Below are positions 18,038-26,079 of a stretch of DNA of 64,000 bases, piece after piece. Under the pieces are notes generated by a model. The model was given only the letters and a program-made list of their open reading frames with translations. It was not told where the DNA came from and did no database searches. The stretch lies in assembly GCF_009847015.1 (NCBI RefSeq), contig NZ_WVEM01000005.1, positions 186,001 through 250,000 of the forward strand, given 5' to 3'. This DNA comes from Sunxiuqinia indica (GTDB lineage Bacteria > Bacteroidota > Bacteroidia > Bacteroidales > Prolixibacteraceae). Within the stretch, counting starts at the first letter, position 1; the number at the start of each line of letters is the position of its first letter. The position numbers were made by a program, and so were the translations under genes.

Positions 18038-18636
18038 AAGAAAATGTTTTCATAATACATCGCTCAGAGATTATCAGAAAGGGCTTGTCGTTAATTCTGC
18101 AGGATTATTTCAAAATGGAAATAACCCAATTGAATTCAACAAAAGATTTGAATTCATTTACCGGAATTACAAACAGCTCTATTATTTTGATTTTGGAAGC
18201 TCAGACTGAGGTAAACTCAAAAGCAGTCGATCTACTCAAAAAGAATAACGATGTATACTTGGTGGGCTTTTACAATGATGATCAGGTTTTGGAACAGAAC
18301 GACTCAGTAGATTATCAGCTGAATCAATTTTCATCTTCCATGCAAATTCAAAAGCTGATCCAGATCATTCGGCAAGCAGGAGCAAAAAAGAAAAACGGAA
18401 ATTCGGACAATGGAGAATTAACTGTTCGGGAAAAAGAAGTGATCAGACTAATTGCAGTTGGATTGGCCAATAAAGAAATTGCCGAGAAACTATTCATTAG
18501 TATCCATACCGTTATCTCTCACCGAAAAAACATCACTGAAAAACTTGGCATCAAATCCATATCCGGATTGACTGTGTATGCCATCATGAACAACCTGCTC
18601 GATATTCAAGATATCAACCCCGAAGAGTTGATCTGA
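18034..18636 (+). CDS. LuxR-type regulator with degenerate receiver domain
   Basis: 200 residues. The C-terminal 65 residues are a classic GerE/LuxR helix-turn-helix (LTVREKEVIRLIAVGLANKEIAEKLFIS, shown here as part of LTVREKEVIRL, then IHTVISHRKNI). The N-terminal 120 residues have receiver-like length and strand order, but the phospho-acceptor position reads ILILEAQ (Glu, not Asp) and the acidic pair at the start is replaced by IIHRSE. It is therefore probably not controlled by phosphorylation. Coupling to the hemerythrin gene suggests that protein provides the signal, which is inference. Target promoters unknown. Confidence 0.85.
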   Translation: MKENVFIIHRSEIIRKGLSLILQDYFKMEITQLNSTKDLNSFTGITNSSIILILEAQTEVNSKAVDLLKKNNDVYLVGFYNDDQVLEQNDSVDYQLNQFSSSMQIQKLIQIIRQAGAKKKNGNSDNGELTVREKEVIRLIAVGLANKEIAEKLFISIHTVISHRKNITEKLGIKSISGLTVYAIMNNLLDIQDINPEELI

Positions 18637-18709
18637 AAAACCCCAACATTTAGGGATTGATTGCTCAGCTGTTCTTTTTCAATTTTGTACGAGAGCGAAA
18701 CGAAGTCGG

Positions 18710-18796
18710 ATGAAACGTGCGTATAAAATTACAAGTGCACAAGAGTATGCCGATCTTATGCGAACTCCGAACTTTGCAATAAAAACATACCAATAA
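18710..18796 (+). CDS. Possible 28-residue small protein
   Basis: ATG at 18710 opens a 28-codon frame (MKRAYKITSAQEYADL, then a short tail) ending in TAA at 18796, just 8 bp before the ATG of the next gene. It could be a real small protein or a leader ORF coupled to that gene. Only length, position and plausible composition support it. Confidence 0.3.
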   Translation: MKRAYKITSAQEYADLMRTPNFAIKTYQ

Positions 18797-18804
18797 TAGT
18801 GTAT

Positions 18805-19170
18805 ATGAAAAAGGTCAGCAAAAACGGACAACTATTTGTTTGCAACACATGCAACAAAATTCATCTTGAGTTTGGAAATATTGGGATGGATTTTAAATCA
18901 CCGAAAAAGCTTCAAGAGCTTCTGGGGTATCTAAACACAGTGAATTCCAATCATTTTGAAAATGAAATTTTAGCAAACAATTACCGAAGAAAAATCCTGA
19001 TTCCTTTTGCCACGACCAGCGTAAAACTTTTACTTTCAGAACAAGAGATCATCGAACTAATTGAGTTGATTAATAGCTTTCTTGCTCAAGATTCAGCATC
19101 AAACAAAACGTTTAGCCGATTTGCCAACCTCCGGTCAATTAGTTCGATTAAAAGCATCATTCTAAACTAG
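18805..19170 (+). CDS. DUF6686-like small protein
   Basis: 121 residues from ATG at 18805; a GTG two codons upstream is also in frame. The N-terminus has a CNTCNKIHLEFGNIGMDF segment, a CxxC followed by a histidine and an FGN motif, which I recall from the Bacteroidota family DUF6686. The rest is helical with no known domain. The CxxC could bind metal, but only two cysteines are present. It lies convergent to ilvC, with the ilvC terminator between them. Function unknown. Confidence 0.65.
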   Translation: MKKVSKNGQLFVCNTCNKIHLEFGNIGMDFKSPKKLQELLGYLNTVNSNHFENEILANNYRRKILIPFATTSVKLLLSEQEIIELIELINSFLAQDSASNKTFSRFANLRSISSIKSIILN

Positions 19171-19193
19171 TTTTTTTCATTAAAAACGACTAT

Positions 19194-19221
19194 AAAAAAG
19201 GCCCTATCTTTCGATAGAGCC
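19194..19221 (-). terminator. Intrinsic terminator after ilvC
   Basis: On the minus strand, GGCTCTATC pairs with GATAGGGCC (positions 19221-19213 and 19208-19200), with one G-U pair and a short loop, followed by a T-run from 19199 down. On the plus strand the same position would be a C-A mismatch, so the structure favours the minus-strand gene ilvC. Confidence 0.85.
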
Positions 19222-19243
19222 TTGCCGTATTAATTATAAAAAT

Positions 19244-20719
19244 CTAGTAAATCGCTTTCATTGCAGCCATAGCACTACGCAATTCCTCACCAATAATTTC
19301 AACGTTATGGTAACGAATTTCAGCATTCACTTCAATGAGTTTTTTGTTGTCAACATGGTTGTCAAAACCTTCGCCGAAAGTTTCACCAATCACATCAGTT
19401 TCAATTTTTTTCATGAAATCGCCCAACAATGGCTTGCAAGCATGGTCGAATAAATAACAACCATATTCTGCAGTATCAGAAATCACCCGGTTCATTTCAA
19501 ACAATTTTTTACGGGCAATCGTGTTTGCAATCAGCGGAGTTTCGTGTAACGACTCGTAATAAGCAGATTCTTCTTTGATACCGGCCTCTGTCATTGTTTC
19601 GAAGGCCAACTCAACACCTGATTTTACAAAGGCAACCAACAACACGCCATTATCGAAATATTCCTGCTCACTAATTTCCTCATCAGATGCAGGCGTTTTT
19701 TCGAAAGCAGTTTCGCCTGTTGCAGCTCTCCAGGTCAACAAGTTCTTGTCATCGTTCGCCCAATCTTCCATCATGGTTTTCGAGAATTCGCCTGACATGA
19801 TATCATCCATATGTTTCTGGAACAATGGACGCATAATGTCTTTTAACTCTTCAGCCAACTCAAAAGCTTTGATTTTTGCAGGATTCGACAAACGATCCAT
19901 CATGTTGGTAATACCACCGTGCTTCAATGCTTCGGTTATCACTTCCCATCCATATTGAATCAATTTTGAAGCATAAGCAGGTTCGATTCCCTTCTCAATC
20001 ATTTTATTGAATGACAAAATTGAACCGGTTTGCAACAACCCACAAAGAATTGTTTGCTCCCCCATTAAGTCTGATTTTACTTCAGCCACAAAAGAAGAAC
20101 GAAGTACACCGGCTTTATGACCACCTGTAGCAGCAGCGTAAGCTTTTGCAATTTCAAATCCATCACCTTTGGGATCATTTTCCGGATGAACGGCAATCAA
20201 AGTAGGAACACCAAAACCACGCTTGTACTCTTCGCGTACTTCAGACCCCGGAGATTTTGGAGCAACCATTATAACCGTAAGGTCTTTACGAATTTGCATA
20301 CCTTCCTCAACAATATTAAATCCATGTGAGTATGAAAGCGTAGCTCCTTCTTTCATCAACGGCATAACCGACTTAATTACATTCGTGTGCTGTTTATCCG
20401 GAGTCAGATTGATTACCAAGTCGGCAGCGGGCAGCATCTCTTCGTAAGTGCCAACTTTAAAACCGTTGTCAACCGCATTTTTATACGACTGACGCTGCTC
20501 CTTGATTGCCGCTTCACGTAAGGTGTACGACACATCCAAGCCAGAATCACGCATGTTTAATCCCTGGTTTAATCCTTGGGCGCCACAACCAACGATAACA
20601 ACCTTTTTACCTTCCAGCTTTTTTACACCATCAGCGAATTCTGACTGATCCATGAATTCGCAGGTTCCTAATTGTTCCAATTGCAAGCGCAAAGGAAGTG
20701 TATTAAAATAATTTGCCAT
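19244..20719 (-). CDS. ilvC: Ketol-acid reductoisomerase (class II)
   Basis: 491 residues, the long class II form known from enterobacteria and Bacteroidota. It converts acetolactate to dihydroxyisovalerate (and the isoleucine equivalent) with NADPH and Mg. The Rossmann motif [10 protein letters not shown] follows KKVVIVG, and the two C-terminal knotted domains carry the conserved acidic metal ligands (for example in [11 protein letters not shown]). The gene has its own promoter-like box 140 bp upstream and its own terminator. It is separated from ilvD-ilvB-ilvN by about 7 kb of unrelated genes on this same strand orientation. Confidence 0.96.
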   Translation of the reverse strand: MANYFNTLPLRLQLEQLGTCEFMDQSEFADGVKKLEGKKVVIVGCGAQGLNQGLNMRDSGLDVSYTLREAAIKEQRQSYKNAVDNGFKVGTYEEMLPAADLVINLTPDKQHTNVIKSVMPLMKEGATLSYSHGFNIVEEGMQIRKDLTVIMVAPKSPGSEVREEYKRGFGVPTLIAVHPENDPKGDGFEIAKAYAAATGGHKAGVLRSSFVAEVKSDLMGEQTILCGLLQTGSILSFNKMIEKGIEPAYASKLIQYGWEVITEALKHGGITNMMDRLSNPAKIKAFELAEELKDIMRPLFQKHMDDIMSGEFSKTMMEDWANDDKNLLTWRAATGETAFEKTPASDEEISEQEYFDNGVLLVAFVKSGVELAFETMTEAGIKEESAYYESLHETPLIANTIARKKLFEMNRVISDTAEYGCYLFDHACKPLLGDFMKKIETDVIGETFGEGFDNHVDNKKLIEVNAEIRYHNVEIIGEELRSAMAAMKAIY

Positions 20720-20751
20720 TGTTAATGATTTTATTTGTTTCTAATCGATTT

Positions 20752-20829
20752 TTAACTTACAGAATACAAAGCAAAAGAATAATCGGCAGAAAGTCGAGTA
20801 AAAAACCATGTTTTTATGGTAATTTTCAT
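20752..20829 (-). CDS. Possible short ORF in the ilvC leader
   Basis: A 25-codon frame starts at ATG 20829 and ends at TAA 20754-20752, between the predicted ilvC promoter and the ilvC start. It is rich in aromatic residues (WFFTRLSADYSFALY) rather than Ile/Val/Leu, and no terminator follows it. It could be a leader ORF or chance. Confidence 0.22.
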   Translation of the reverse strand: MKITIKTWFFTRLSADYSFALYSVS

Positions 20830-20858
20830 GGATTTATTTTTGAAAAAAACGAACCACA

Positions 20859-20866
20859 CAAATCTA
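20859..20866 (-). promoter_or_regulatory. Candidate -7 box for ilvC
   Basis: On the minus strand this reads TAGATTTG, a perfect match to the Bacteroidota -7 consensus TAnnTTTG, with a TTTG 22 bp further upstream as a possible -33 element. It would give a leader of about 130 nt. Confidence 0.5.
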
Positions 20867-20917
20867 CAGACTAATTAACAAATAGTTACAAAACAATTCG
20901 AGATGGTAATTTTCGAC

Positions 20918-21805
20918 TCACCGCGCTATTTCGGATCGGTATTGCAGAGGAGAAAATCCCGATTCACGTTTGAAGAATTTCGTGAAATAAGACTGATCTT
21001 CAAAACTAAATTGATTCGCGATTTCAGCAACACTTAAACTGGTATGAACCAACAGGCGTTTGATTTCCATCACCTGCTTGGCCTTGATTATTTGACTGGA
21101 AGTTTTGCCTGTATAATGCTTTACGGTCTGGGTTAAATGATTGGGTGTAACCGCCAGTCGGGCTGCATACTCCTTTAGCGATAGGTTTTGGTAATTATTT
21201 TCTTCAACCAGTTGATAAAACCTCTTAACAAGCAAATACCCTTTCCCTTTTGTTTCGAGATTTTCTTCCGTTTTATACCTTGACGTACAAGTCGTCAACA
21301 TCAGATCAAGTAAAGAGCGTAATGAGTCCAATAAATTAGTGTGGTTGTTTCTCAGCTCGGAGATACTCCGCAAAAACAATTGCTTCAGGAATTGAATGTC
21401 CTCATCCTTCTCCAATTGTAACGGAGGGTTATCTTGACGCAAATTATAAAAGAAAGGAAACTCAATCAAACTATTTTGATTGCTTCGGTTAGCCAAGTAG
21501 AAATCAGCGGTAAAAATAAAAATGTAACCTTCAATATCGTTCGAAAACTCAATCTTGTGGGCTTGCCCGGGCGACATGAAAAATACACATGGCGGGGTTA
21601 TCTCATACTTATTACTGTCAATCACATGAAATCCAGAACCTTTCATCAGGTAAAGCACCTCAAAAAAATCATGTCTATGTGGATATTTGACGCTAAAGTG
21701 ACGCTTAGCATCAAACACTTCAACTTGAAACTGCTGGCTTTTTCGTTCCGGCGAACTAAAGTTATGCAGGCTGTAAACGGGTATGTGGTTAGAAATTTGT
21801 TTCAT
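20918..21805 (-). CDS. AraC family transcriptional regulator (cupin sensor)
   Basis: 295 residues. The N-terminal cupin-like sensor (about 20-120) has the HRHDFFEVLYLMKGSG motif. The C-terminal AraC double HTH (about 195-295) shows LAVTPNHLTQTVKHYTGKTS and the SVAEIANQFSFEDQSYFTKFFK signature (shown in part). It lies 47 bp downstream of a second AraC gene on the same strand, between that gene and ilvC. Its target is most likely the divergent corrinoid methyltransferase operon or a nearby metabolic gene; this is inference from position. Confidence 0.9.
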   Translation of the reverse strand: MKQISNHIPVYSLHNFSSPERKSQQFQVEVFDAKRHFSVKYPHRHDFFEVLYLMKGSGFHVIDSNKYEITPPCVFFMSPGQAHKIEFSNDIEGYIFIFTADFYLANRSNQNSLIEFPFFYNLRQDNPPLQLEKDEDIQFLKQLFLRSISELRNNHTNLLDSLRSLLDLMLTTCTSRYKTEENLETKGKGYLLVKRFYQLVEENNYQNLSLKEYAARLAVTPNHLTQTVKHYTGKTSSQIIKAKQVMEIKRLLVHTSLSVAEIANQFSFEDQSYFTKFFKRESGFSPLQYRSEIAR

Positions 21806-21852
21806 TCAATAAGACTAACGGACAATGAACTACGAAATTACAAACAAAACGT

Positions 21853-22719
21853 TTAAATCAAATGACGGAATTGTTTTCGATAAGCACTCGGCGTCAGTCC
21901 GGTGATTTTCTTGAATTGCTTATTAAAATGACTCAGGTTATTAAACCCACTATCCAGGCTAACTTCCAAAATTCCATGATTTTCATCCATTAATAATTTG
22001 CAGGCCAGGTCAATTTTTAATTGGTTGAGGTATTCAAACAGCGTTATTTTCATCTGGGATTTGAAATACCGGCATAATGAGCCCTCGGCCATGTTAACCA
22101 ACGACGCCAGCTTTTTCAGATCAACATCTTCCTGGAAATTATTCATCAGGTATTCATGAATCATGGCGATTCGCTTGTTGTTTGTCGAGAACCTTTTAGC
22201 CAGGTAGTCATCACTGGCTAATAGGGTATTCGATTCGCTTTTCCCAATAATATCCATCATTTTATAAAATTGAATTAAGCGATTAAAGCTTGTCATATAG
22301 GGTAGCTGAAGCATAATTTCACTGACTTCATTCAGTGTTTGTCCAACGATTTGTATCCCTTTTTCGGAATATTCAACAGCTTTTGAAACATTCTTAAATT
22401 CGGGAAGAGTCAGCAGCTTTTGAGGGATTACATCATGAGTGAATTGTAGATTAACCATTTCCAGTGTTCTTCCGGAAAGTGTGTGTTGTTTGTCTGAAAT
22501 CCACACATGGGGCAATTTACCTCCGATGAAGATTAGATCCCCCGGATGAAATTCAACGATTGAATCGGCAACAATCCTCTTGCCACTACCTTCGGTTATG
22601 AAGCTTATTTCAAAACAGTTATGATAATGCCACGTACTTTTGTCGAGATTATCCTGAAATATTCCGATGTGAAAGGATTCGTATTCGGTTAATTTTATTT
22701 CTTCATATAAAGCCTTCAT
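21853..22719 (-). CDS. AraC family transcriptional regulator, divergent from the methyltransferase operon
   Basis: 288 residues. A cupin-type N-terminus contains WHYHNCFEISFITEGSG and FHPGDLIFIGG. The C-terminal HTH pair includes LASLVNMAEGSLCRYFKSQ and the LDSGFNNLSHFNKQFKKITG signature. It starts 147 bp from the MtaC-like gene in divergent orientation, the usual position for a regulator of that operon. The cupin pocket could sense a small carbon substrate; ligand unknown. Confidence 0.9.
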   Translation of the reverse strand: MKALYEEIKLTEYESFHIGIFQDNLDKSTWHYHNCFEISFITEGSGKRIVADSIVEFHPGDLIFIGGKLPHVWISDKQHTLSGRTLEMVNLQFTHDVIPQKLLTLPEFKNVSKAVEYSEKGIQIVGQTLNEVSEIMLQLPYMTSFNRLIQFYKMMDIIGKSESNTLLASDDYLAKRFSTNNKRIAMIHEYLMNNFQEDVDLKKLASLVNMAEGSLCRYFKSQMKITLFEYLNQLKIDLACKLLMDENHGILEVSLDSGFNNLSHFNKQFKKITGLTPSAYRKQFRHLI

Positions 22720-22866
22720 TATTGTGTATTATGAACAGATTTTATCATACATGTGAATATAGCATCAAAAGTGGTAAAAATAGTAGTAGTATTCAAGTAA
22801 AAAGCCACGTAATTTTACACTATGTCTTAAGAGTCAAAAAACTAAGTCAAATAAAACGTCAAACTT

Positions 22867-23535
22867 ATGAGTGAAATTCTTGAAAAATTATTCGAAGCGG
22901 TTGAATTTGGGAAAGCAGATAAAGCTTCACCGTTCCCTCCGCAATTGAAAGGGCAGGATGGTGCGAACGAATTAACCAAAAATGCACTTGATGCTGATGT
23001 TGATCCTAAAGATATTCTGGAGCAAGCGCTCATTCCTGCAATGGAACGCGTCGGCAAGAAATTTTCTGAGCAAAAAATATTTGTTCCGCAAATGCTGATG
23101 TCGGCTAAGGCAATGGGAGCTTCAATGGTGCAATTGAAGCCATTTTTTGCGTCGGGAAAAATTAAGGAAAAAGGAACTTTTATAATAGGCACCGTAAAAG
23201 GCGATTTGCATGATATTGGAAAAAACCTGGTCTCGATGATTGTTGAAGGAGGTGGTTGGAAAATCGTTGATTTGGGAGTAGATGTCAGTGAGGACAAATT
23301 CCTGGAAAAAATTGATGAATATCCCAATGCCGTGATTGGCCTTTCTGCTTTGCTTACAACAACAATGGTGAATATGGAAGATATCGTCAAAGCCATAAGA
23401 ACCAAAAAACCAGACGCAAGGGTGTTAATTGGCGGTGCACCGATCAACGACGATTTTTGTCAAAAAATAGGCGCTGATTATTATGCAGCGGATCCACAGA
23501 AGGCAGTTGAGTATTTAAATAAAATCGCCTCTTAA
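22867..23535 (+). CDS. Corrinoid protein of a methyltransferase system (MtaC-like)
   Basis: 222 residues, typical for the MtaC/MtbC/MttC family. An N-terminal helical cap domain (about 1-95) precedes a cobalamin-binding Rossmann-like domain (about 100-220). The lower cobalt ligand is in the DxHxxG motif GDLHDIGKNL (Asp113, His115), followed by LSALLTTTM and the VLIGGAPI segment. It carries a methyl group on cobalt between a substrate methyltransferase and an acceptor methyltransferase. The next gene is MtaB-like, which assigns it to a methanol-type system. No cobalamin riboswitch could be recognised in the 147-bp leader. Confidence 0.92.
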   Translation: MSEILEKLFEAVEFGKADKASPFPPQLKGQDGANELTKNALDADVDPKDILEQALIPAMERVGKKFSEQKIFVPQMLMSAKAMGASMVQLKPFFASGKIKEKGTFIIGTVKGDLHDIGKNLVSMIVEGGGWKIVDLGVDVSEDKFLEKIDEYPNAVIGLSALLTTTMVNMEDIVKAIRTKKPDARVLIGGAPINDDFCQKIGADYYAADPQKAVEYLNKIAS

Positions 23536-23568
23536 TTAGTTATATATCAGCTTATTTGTAAACTTTAT

Positions 23569-23606
23569 GCATGTCACGTGATTGTGGCGTGGAGGGGTTT
23601 GCATGC
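23569..23606 (+). other. Stem-loop in the leader of the mtaB-like gene
   Basis: GCATG (23569-23573) pairs with CATGC (23602-23606), and TCACG (23574-23578) with CGTGG (23588-23592, one G-U pair), with an asymmetric bulge. It ends about 40 nt before the preferred ATG. Possible control of translation; no known RNA family matched. Confidence 0.35.
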
Positions 23607-23644
23607 TTGTATCTGAGGATGTAAAATCATTAAAAATTGAATCC

Positions 23645-25021
23645 ATGAAATATAAGAACTTAATCATAAGCTCGCCACAAGAATTGATGTTTGGTAAGGC
23701 TCCAAGCCCGGTAAAGACAAGACGTGGGTTGATTATCGGAGGCGGACAGGTTTATTCGGAACTGAATTTTACCTTACCGACAATGAGTATTAACAGCAAC
23801 ACGGTAAAAAGAGTCAACGAACATTATCGGGAAATTGCCGAGGGAGCTCTTGAGAGAGCGTTGCACCTAAATTCCAAAGGAGTGGTTTTGGAATTTGAAA
23901 CCTTGCTCGAGATGACCAAAACTCCACAGATCGGAGTCGATATTGTATCGATCATGAATGAAGTCTGCGAAAAGTATTATCAAAAACACGGTTTAGCCTC
24001 GGAGATTCGATTGACACCAAACGATTTGCGAGAATTTGAACGACCCGCAAAACAAAGAACATCAGAGTTAATCGCTCCTATGATGGAGCTTTTTGAGCGG
24101 GGAATGGAGGCTGGTGGCGATTTGGTATCCATTGAAAGTACCGGAGGAAAAGAAGTGTCAGATGATGCGCTGATGATGTGCGATATTAAAGCAATTATGT
24201 TTGCGCTATCTGTTTTGGGAGTTCGTGACATGCAATTTCTGTGGAAGAAAATTGTTGGCTTGGCCAATAAGCAAGGGAAAATCGCTGCAGGTGATTCGGC
24301 TTGTGGTTTTGCCAACACCGCGATGGTATTGGCTGAGAAAAAATACATTCCGAAGGTTTTTGCAGCTTTGGTGCGAGTTATTTCTGTTGTCCGTTCAATC
24401 GTTGCTATGGAAGAGGGAGCTGTTGGTCCGGATAAAGATTGCGGGTACGAAGGGCCGTTTTTAAAGGCCATTACCGGAATCCCAATTTCTATGGAAGGTA
24501 AAACAGCAGCTTGTGCTCATTTTAGTCCCATTGGAAATATTGCATCGGCATGCACTGATCTTTGGAGCAATGAATCCGTCCAAAACATCAAACTGTTATC
24601 CGGGATGGCACCTACAGCTTATATGGAACAACTGGAGTATGATGTGAGGTTAATGAACGTTGCGTTGAAAGGCGGCGATCAAAGCTGTCAGCTATTCCAG
24701 CAGCTGATGGTTGATTCAGACGTGTACACCGACCCCCAGGCCTTGGTTTTAGCGCCCGAGAATGTCATCAGGATTTCAAAGGAGCTGTTGAAGGGTGATT
24801 CCTATGTTGCCAATGCTAAAAACGGCGCACTTGCTACACTGGATATTATTGAGGAGGCCATCGCATCCGGTCAGATGGAGTTGTCGGAGATGGAGACTGC
24901 TTACCTGCCAATCCTGAGAGAAGACCTTAACAGTATTCCTGATAGCGAAAGTGAATTTATAGATATGATGCTTCCATTAATGGATCAAAGCAAATTCATT
25001 TTGGAAGAGTATGGTTTGTGA
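23645..25021 (+). CDS. mtaB: Methanol:corrinoid methyltransferase (MtaB-like)
   Basis: 458 residues from ATG at 23645 (MKYKNLIIS); a longer frame reaches 23582, but the shorter start gives the family length. MtaB is a zinc enzyme that moves the methyl group of methanol to the cobalt of MtaC. Characteristic stretches are present: GDSACGFANTAMVLAE, EEGAVGPDKDCGYEGP, GKTAACAHFSPIGN and LWSNESVQN. From this start, Glu164 (in SIESTGG) and Cys220 fall exactly at the zinc-ligand positions I recall for the Methanosarcina enzyme; the third ligand is probably Cys266, with Cys290 as an alternative. It sits in an operon with the corrinoid protein, a CobW-like GTPase and a reductive activator. Methanol is the best substrate guess, but a related methyl donor is possible. 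Confidence 0.88.
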   Translation: MKYKNLIISSPQELMFGKAPSPVKTRRGLIIGGGQVYSELNFTLPTMSINSNTVKRVNEHYREIAEGALERALHLNSKGVVLEFETLLEMTKTPQIGVDIVSIMNEVCEKYYQKHGLASEIRLTPNDLREFERPAKQRTSELIAPMMELFERGMEAGGDLVSIESTGGKEVSDDALMMCDIKAIMFALSVLGVRDMQFLWKKIVGLANKQGKIAAGDSACGFANTAMVLAEKKYIPKVFAALVRVISVVRSIVAMEEGAVGPDKDCGYEGPFLKAITGIPISMEGKTAACAHFSPIGNIASACTDLWSNESVQNIKLLSGMAPTAYMEQLEYDVRLMNVALKGGDQSCQLFQQLMVDSDVYTDPQALVLAPENVIRISKELLKGDSYVANAKNGALATLDIIEEAIASGQMELSEMETAYLPILREDLNSIPDSESEFIDMMLPLMDQSKFILEEYGL

Positions 25022-25030
25022 TACAATAAT

Positions 25031-25058
25031 TCCGGGGACTGGTCAACTGGTTCCCGGA
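25031..25058 (+). other. Intercistronic hairpin between mtaB and the CobW-like gene
   Basis: TCCGGGGACTGG (25031-25042) folds onto CAACTGGTTCCCGGA's 3' part (25047-25058), giving about 12 pairs with three G-U and a TCAA loop. No strong T-run follows, so an mRNA-stability or translation-modulating role is more likely than termination. The next gene starts with TTG 15 nt later. Confidence 0.5.
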
Positions 25059-25072
25059 TTATTCTTTCAGTC

Positions 25073-26011
25073 TTGAAAAAAATACCGGTACATATTATCA
25101 CTGGTTTTTTGGGAGCTGGTAAAACAACTCTCATCAAACAGTTCTTCGAATTCAAGGACTCTCAGGAAGAATGGGCGATCATTGTCAATGAGTTTGGGAA
25201 AATTCCTATTGATTCGAATATTTTACATTCGGCAACATCGTCAAAAGGGGCGATCTATGAAATTGCCGGTGGATGTATTTGTTGTTCTGCGCGGGAGAAT
25301 TTTGCTCATAACCTGGAGCAGATTCTTCAAACTGGACAGTATGACCGAATACTGATTGAACCCAGCGGACTGGGAGGAGTGGAGATGACTTCAGGGATTG
25401 TTGGCGAATATCTCCAATTGAAGTTGATGCCTGTCTGTTGCTTGGTGGATCTAACGAGCATTTTAAATCCAAGGCTTAAGATAAATCCGATTTACAACCT
25501 GCAGATTCGACAATCTGATCAAATTGTATTGAGTAAACTTGACCTTCTCGATGAGCAGCAAAAGACAGATTTATTAAGTCGGTTCAGGCAAAAATATCCG
25601 GAAGTGAAGATTTATCAGTCCCGTGATAGAACGCCACTTTTTTCCTCGATTTTATCTTTATCAGAACTACAGGATTCGATGGTGTCGGGTCCTTTTAAGC
25701 AGTTGCTTTATCCAGGAAATTCAGAAAAAGCAGCAGGTTACATTCAAAAAACTGTTCGGTTAGAGCCAGGTGAACAAATAAATTGGAATCAATTTTTTAG
25801 TTTGTTGCATAAAGAAAAGACCGTTGTAAGAGCGAAGGGATTTGTCAAATCTGATGGCGGATGGATGTTGTTTCAATATACCATTTCCGGAGAGACTGTT
25901 GAATCCTGTCAAGCTCAATCCCAGTCAGAGATGGTTATCATTTTTGAAAAGGCAGATGAGTCTACTGTCGATTTGTTCCTGGATAAAATAGTTGCCTTAA
26001 CTTCTCGGTAA
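25073..26011 (+). CDS. CobW-like G3E GTPase
   Basis: 312 residues. TTG at 25073 is the only plausible start because no in-frame ATG precedes the P-loop. Walker A is GFLGAGKTT near the N-terminus, the metal-binding motif is GGCICC, followed by EPSGLGG and the G4-like LSKLDLL. A CobW C-terminal domain covers about 220-312. G3E GTPases insert or deliver metals such as Zn, Co or Ni. Within this operon it may load zinc into the MtaB-like enzyme or support the corrinoid cofactor; this is inference from context. Confidence 0.88.
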   Translation: MKKIPVHIITGFLGAGKTTLIKQFFEFKDSQEEWAIIVNEFGKIPIDSNILHSATSSKGAIYEIAGGCICCSARENFAHNLEQILQTGQYDRILIEPSGLGGVEMTSGIVGEYLQLKLMPVCCLVDLTSILNPRLKINPIYNLQIRQSDQIVLSKLDLLDEQQKTDLLSRFRQKYPEVKIYQSRDRTPLFSSILSLSELQDSMVSGPFKQLLYPGNSEKAAGYIQKTVRLEPGEQINWNQFFSLLHKEKTVVRAKGFVKSDGGWMLFQYTISGETVESCQAQSQSEMVIIFEKADESTVDLFLDKIVALTSR

Positions 26012-26079
26012 AACCTGAGTAATTTCGATGAAAAAACTAAATTTGAACCAATGATAATGATTGGTTGATATTTTATTTT

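Noticed and set aside
22720-22866. Possible cobalamin riboswitch upstream of the corrinoid operon
   Set aside because: The gap is only 147 bp and no B12-box-like element or suitable hairpin set was found.
22842-23447. 201-codon antisense ORF over the corrinoid protein gene
   Set aside because: Antisense shadow of a clear MtaC-like gene; no independent evidence.
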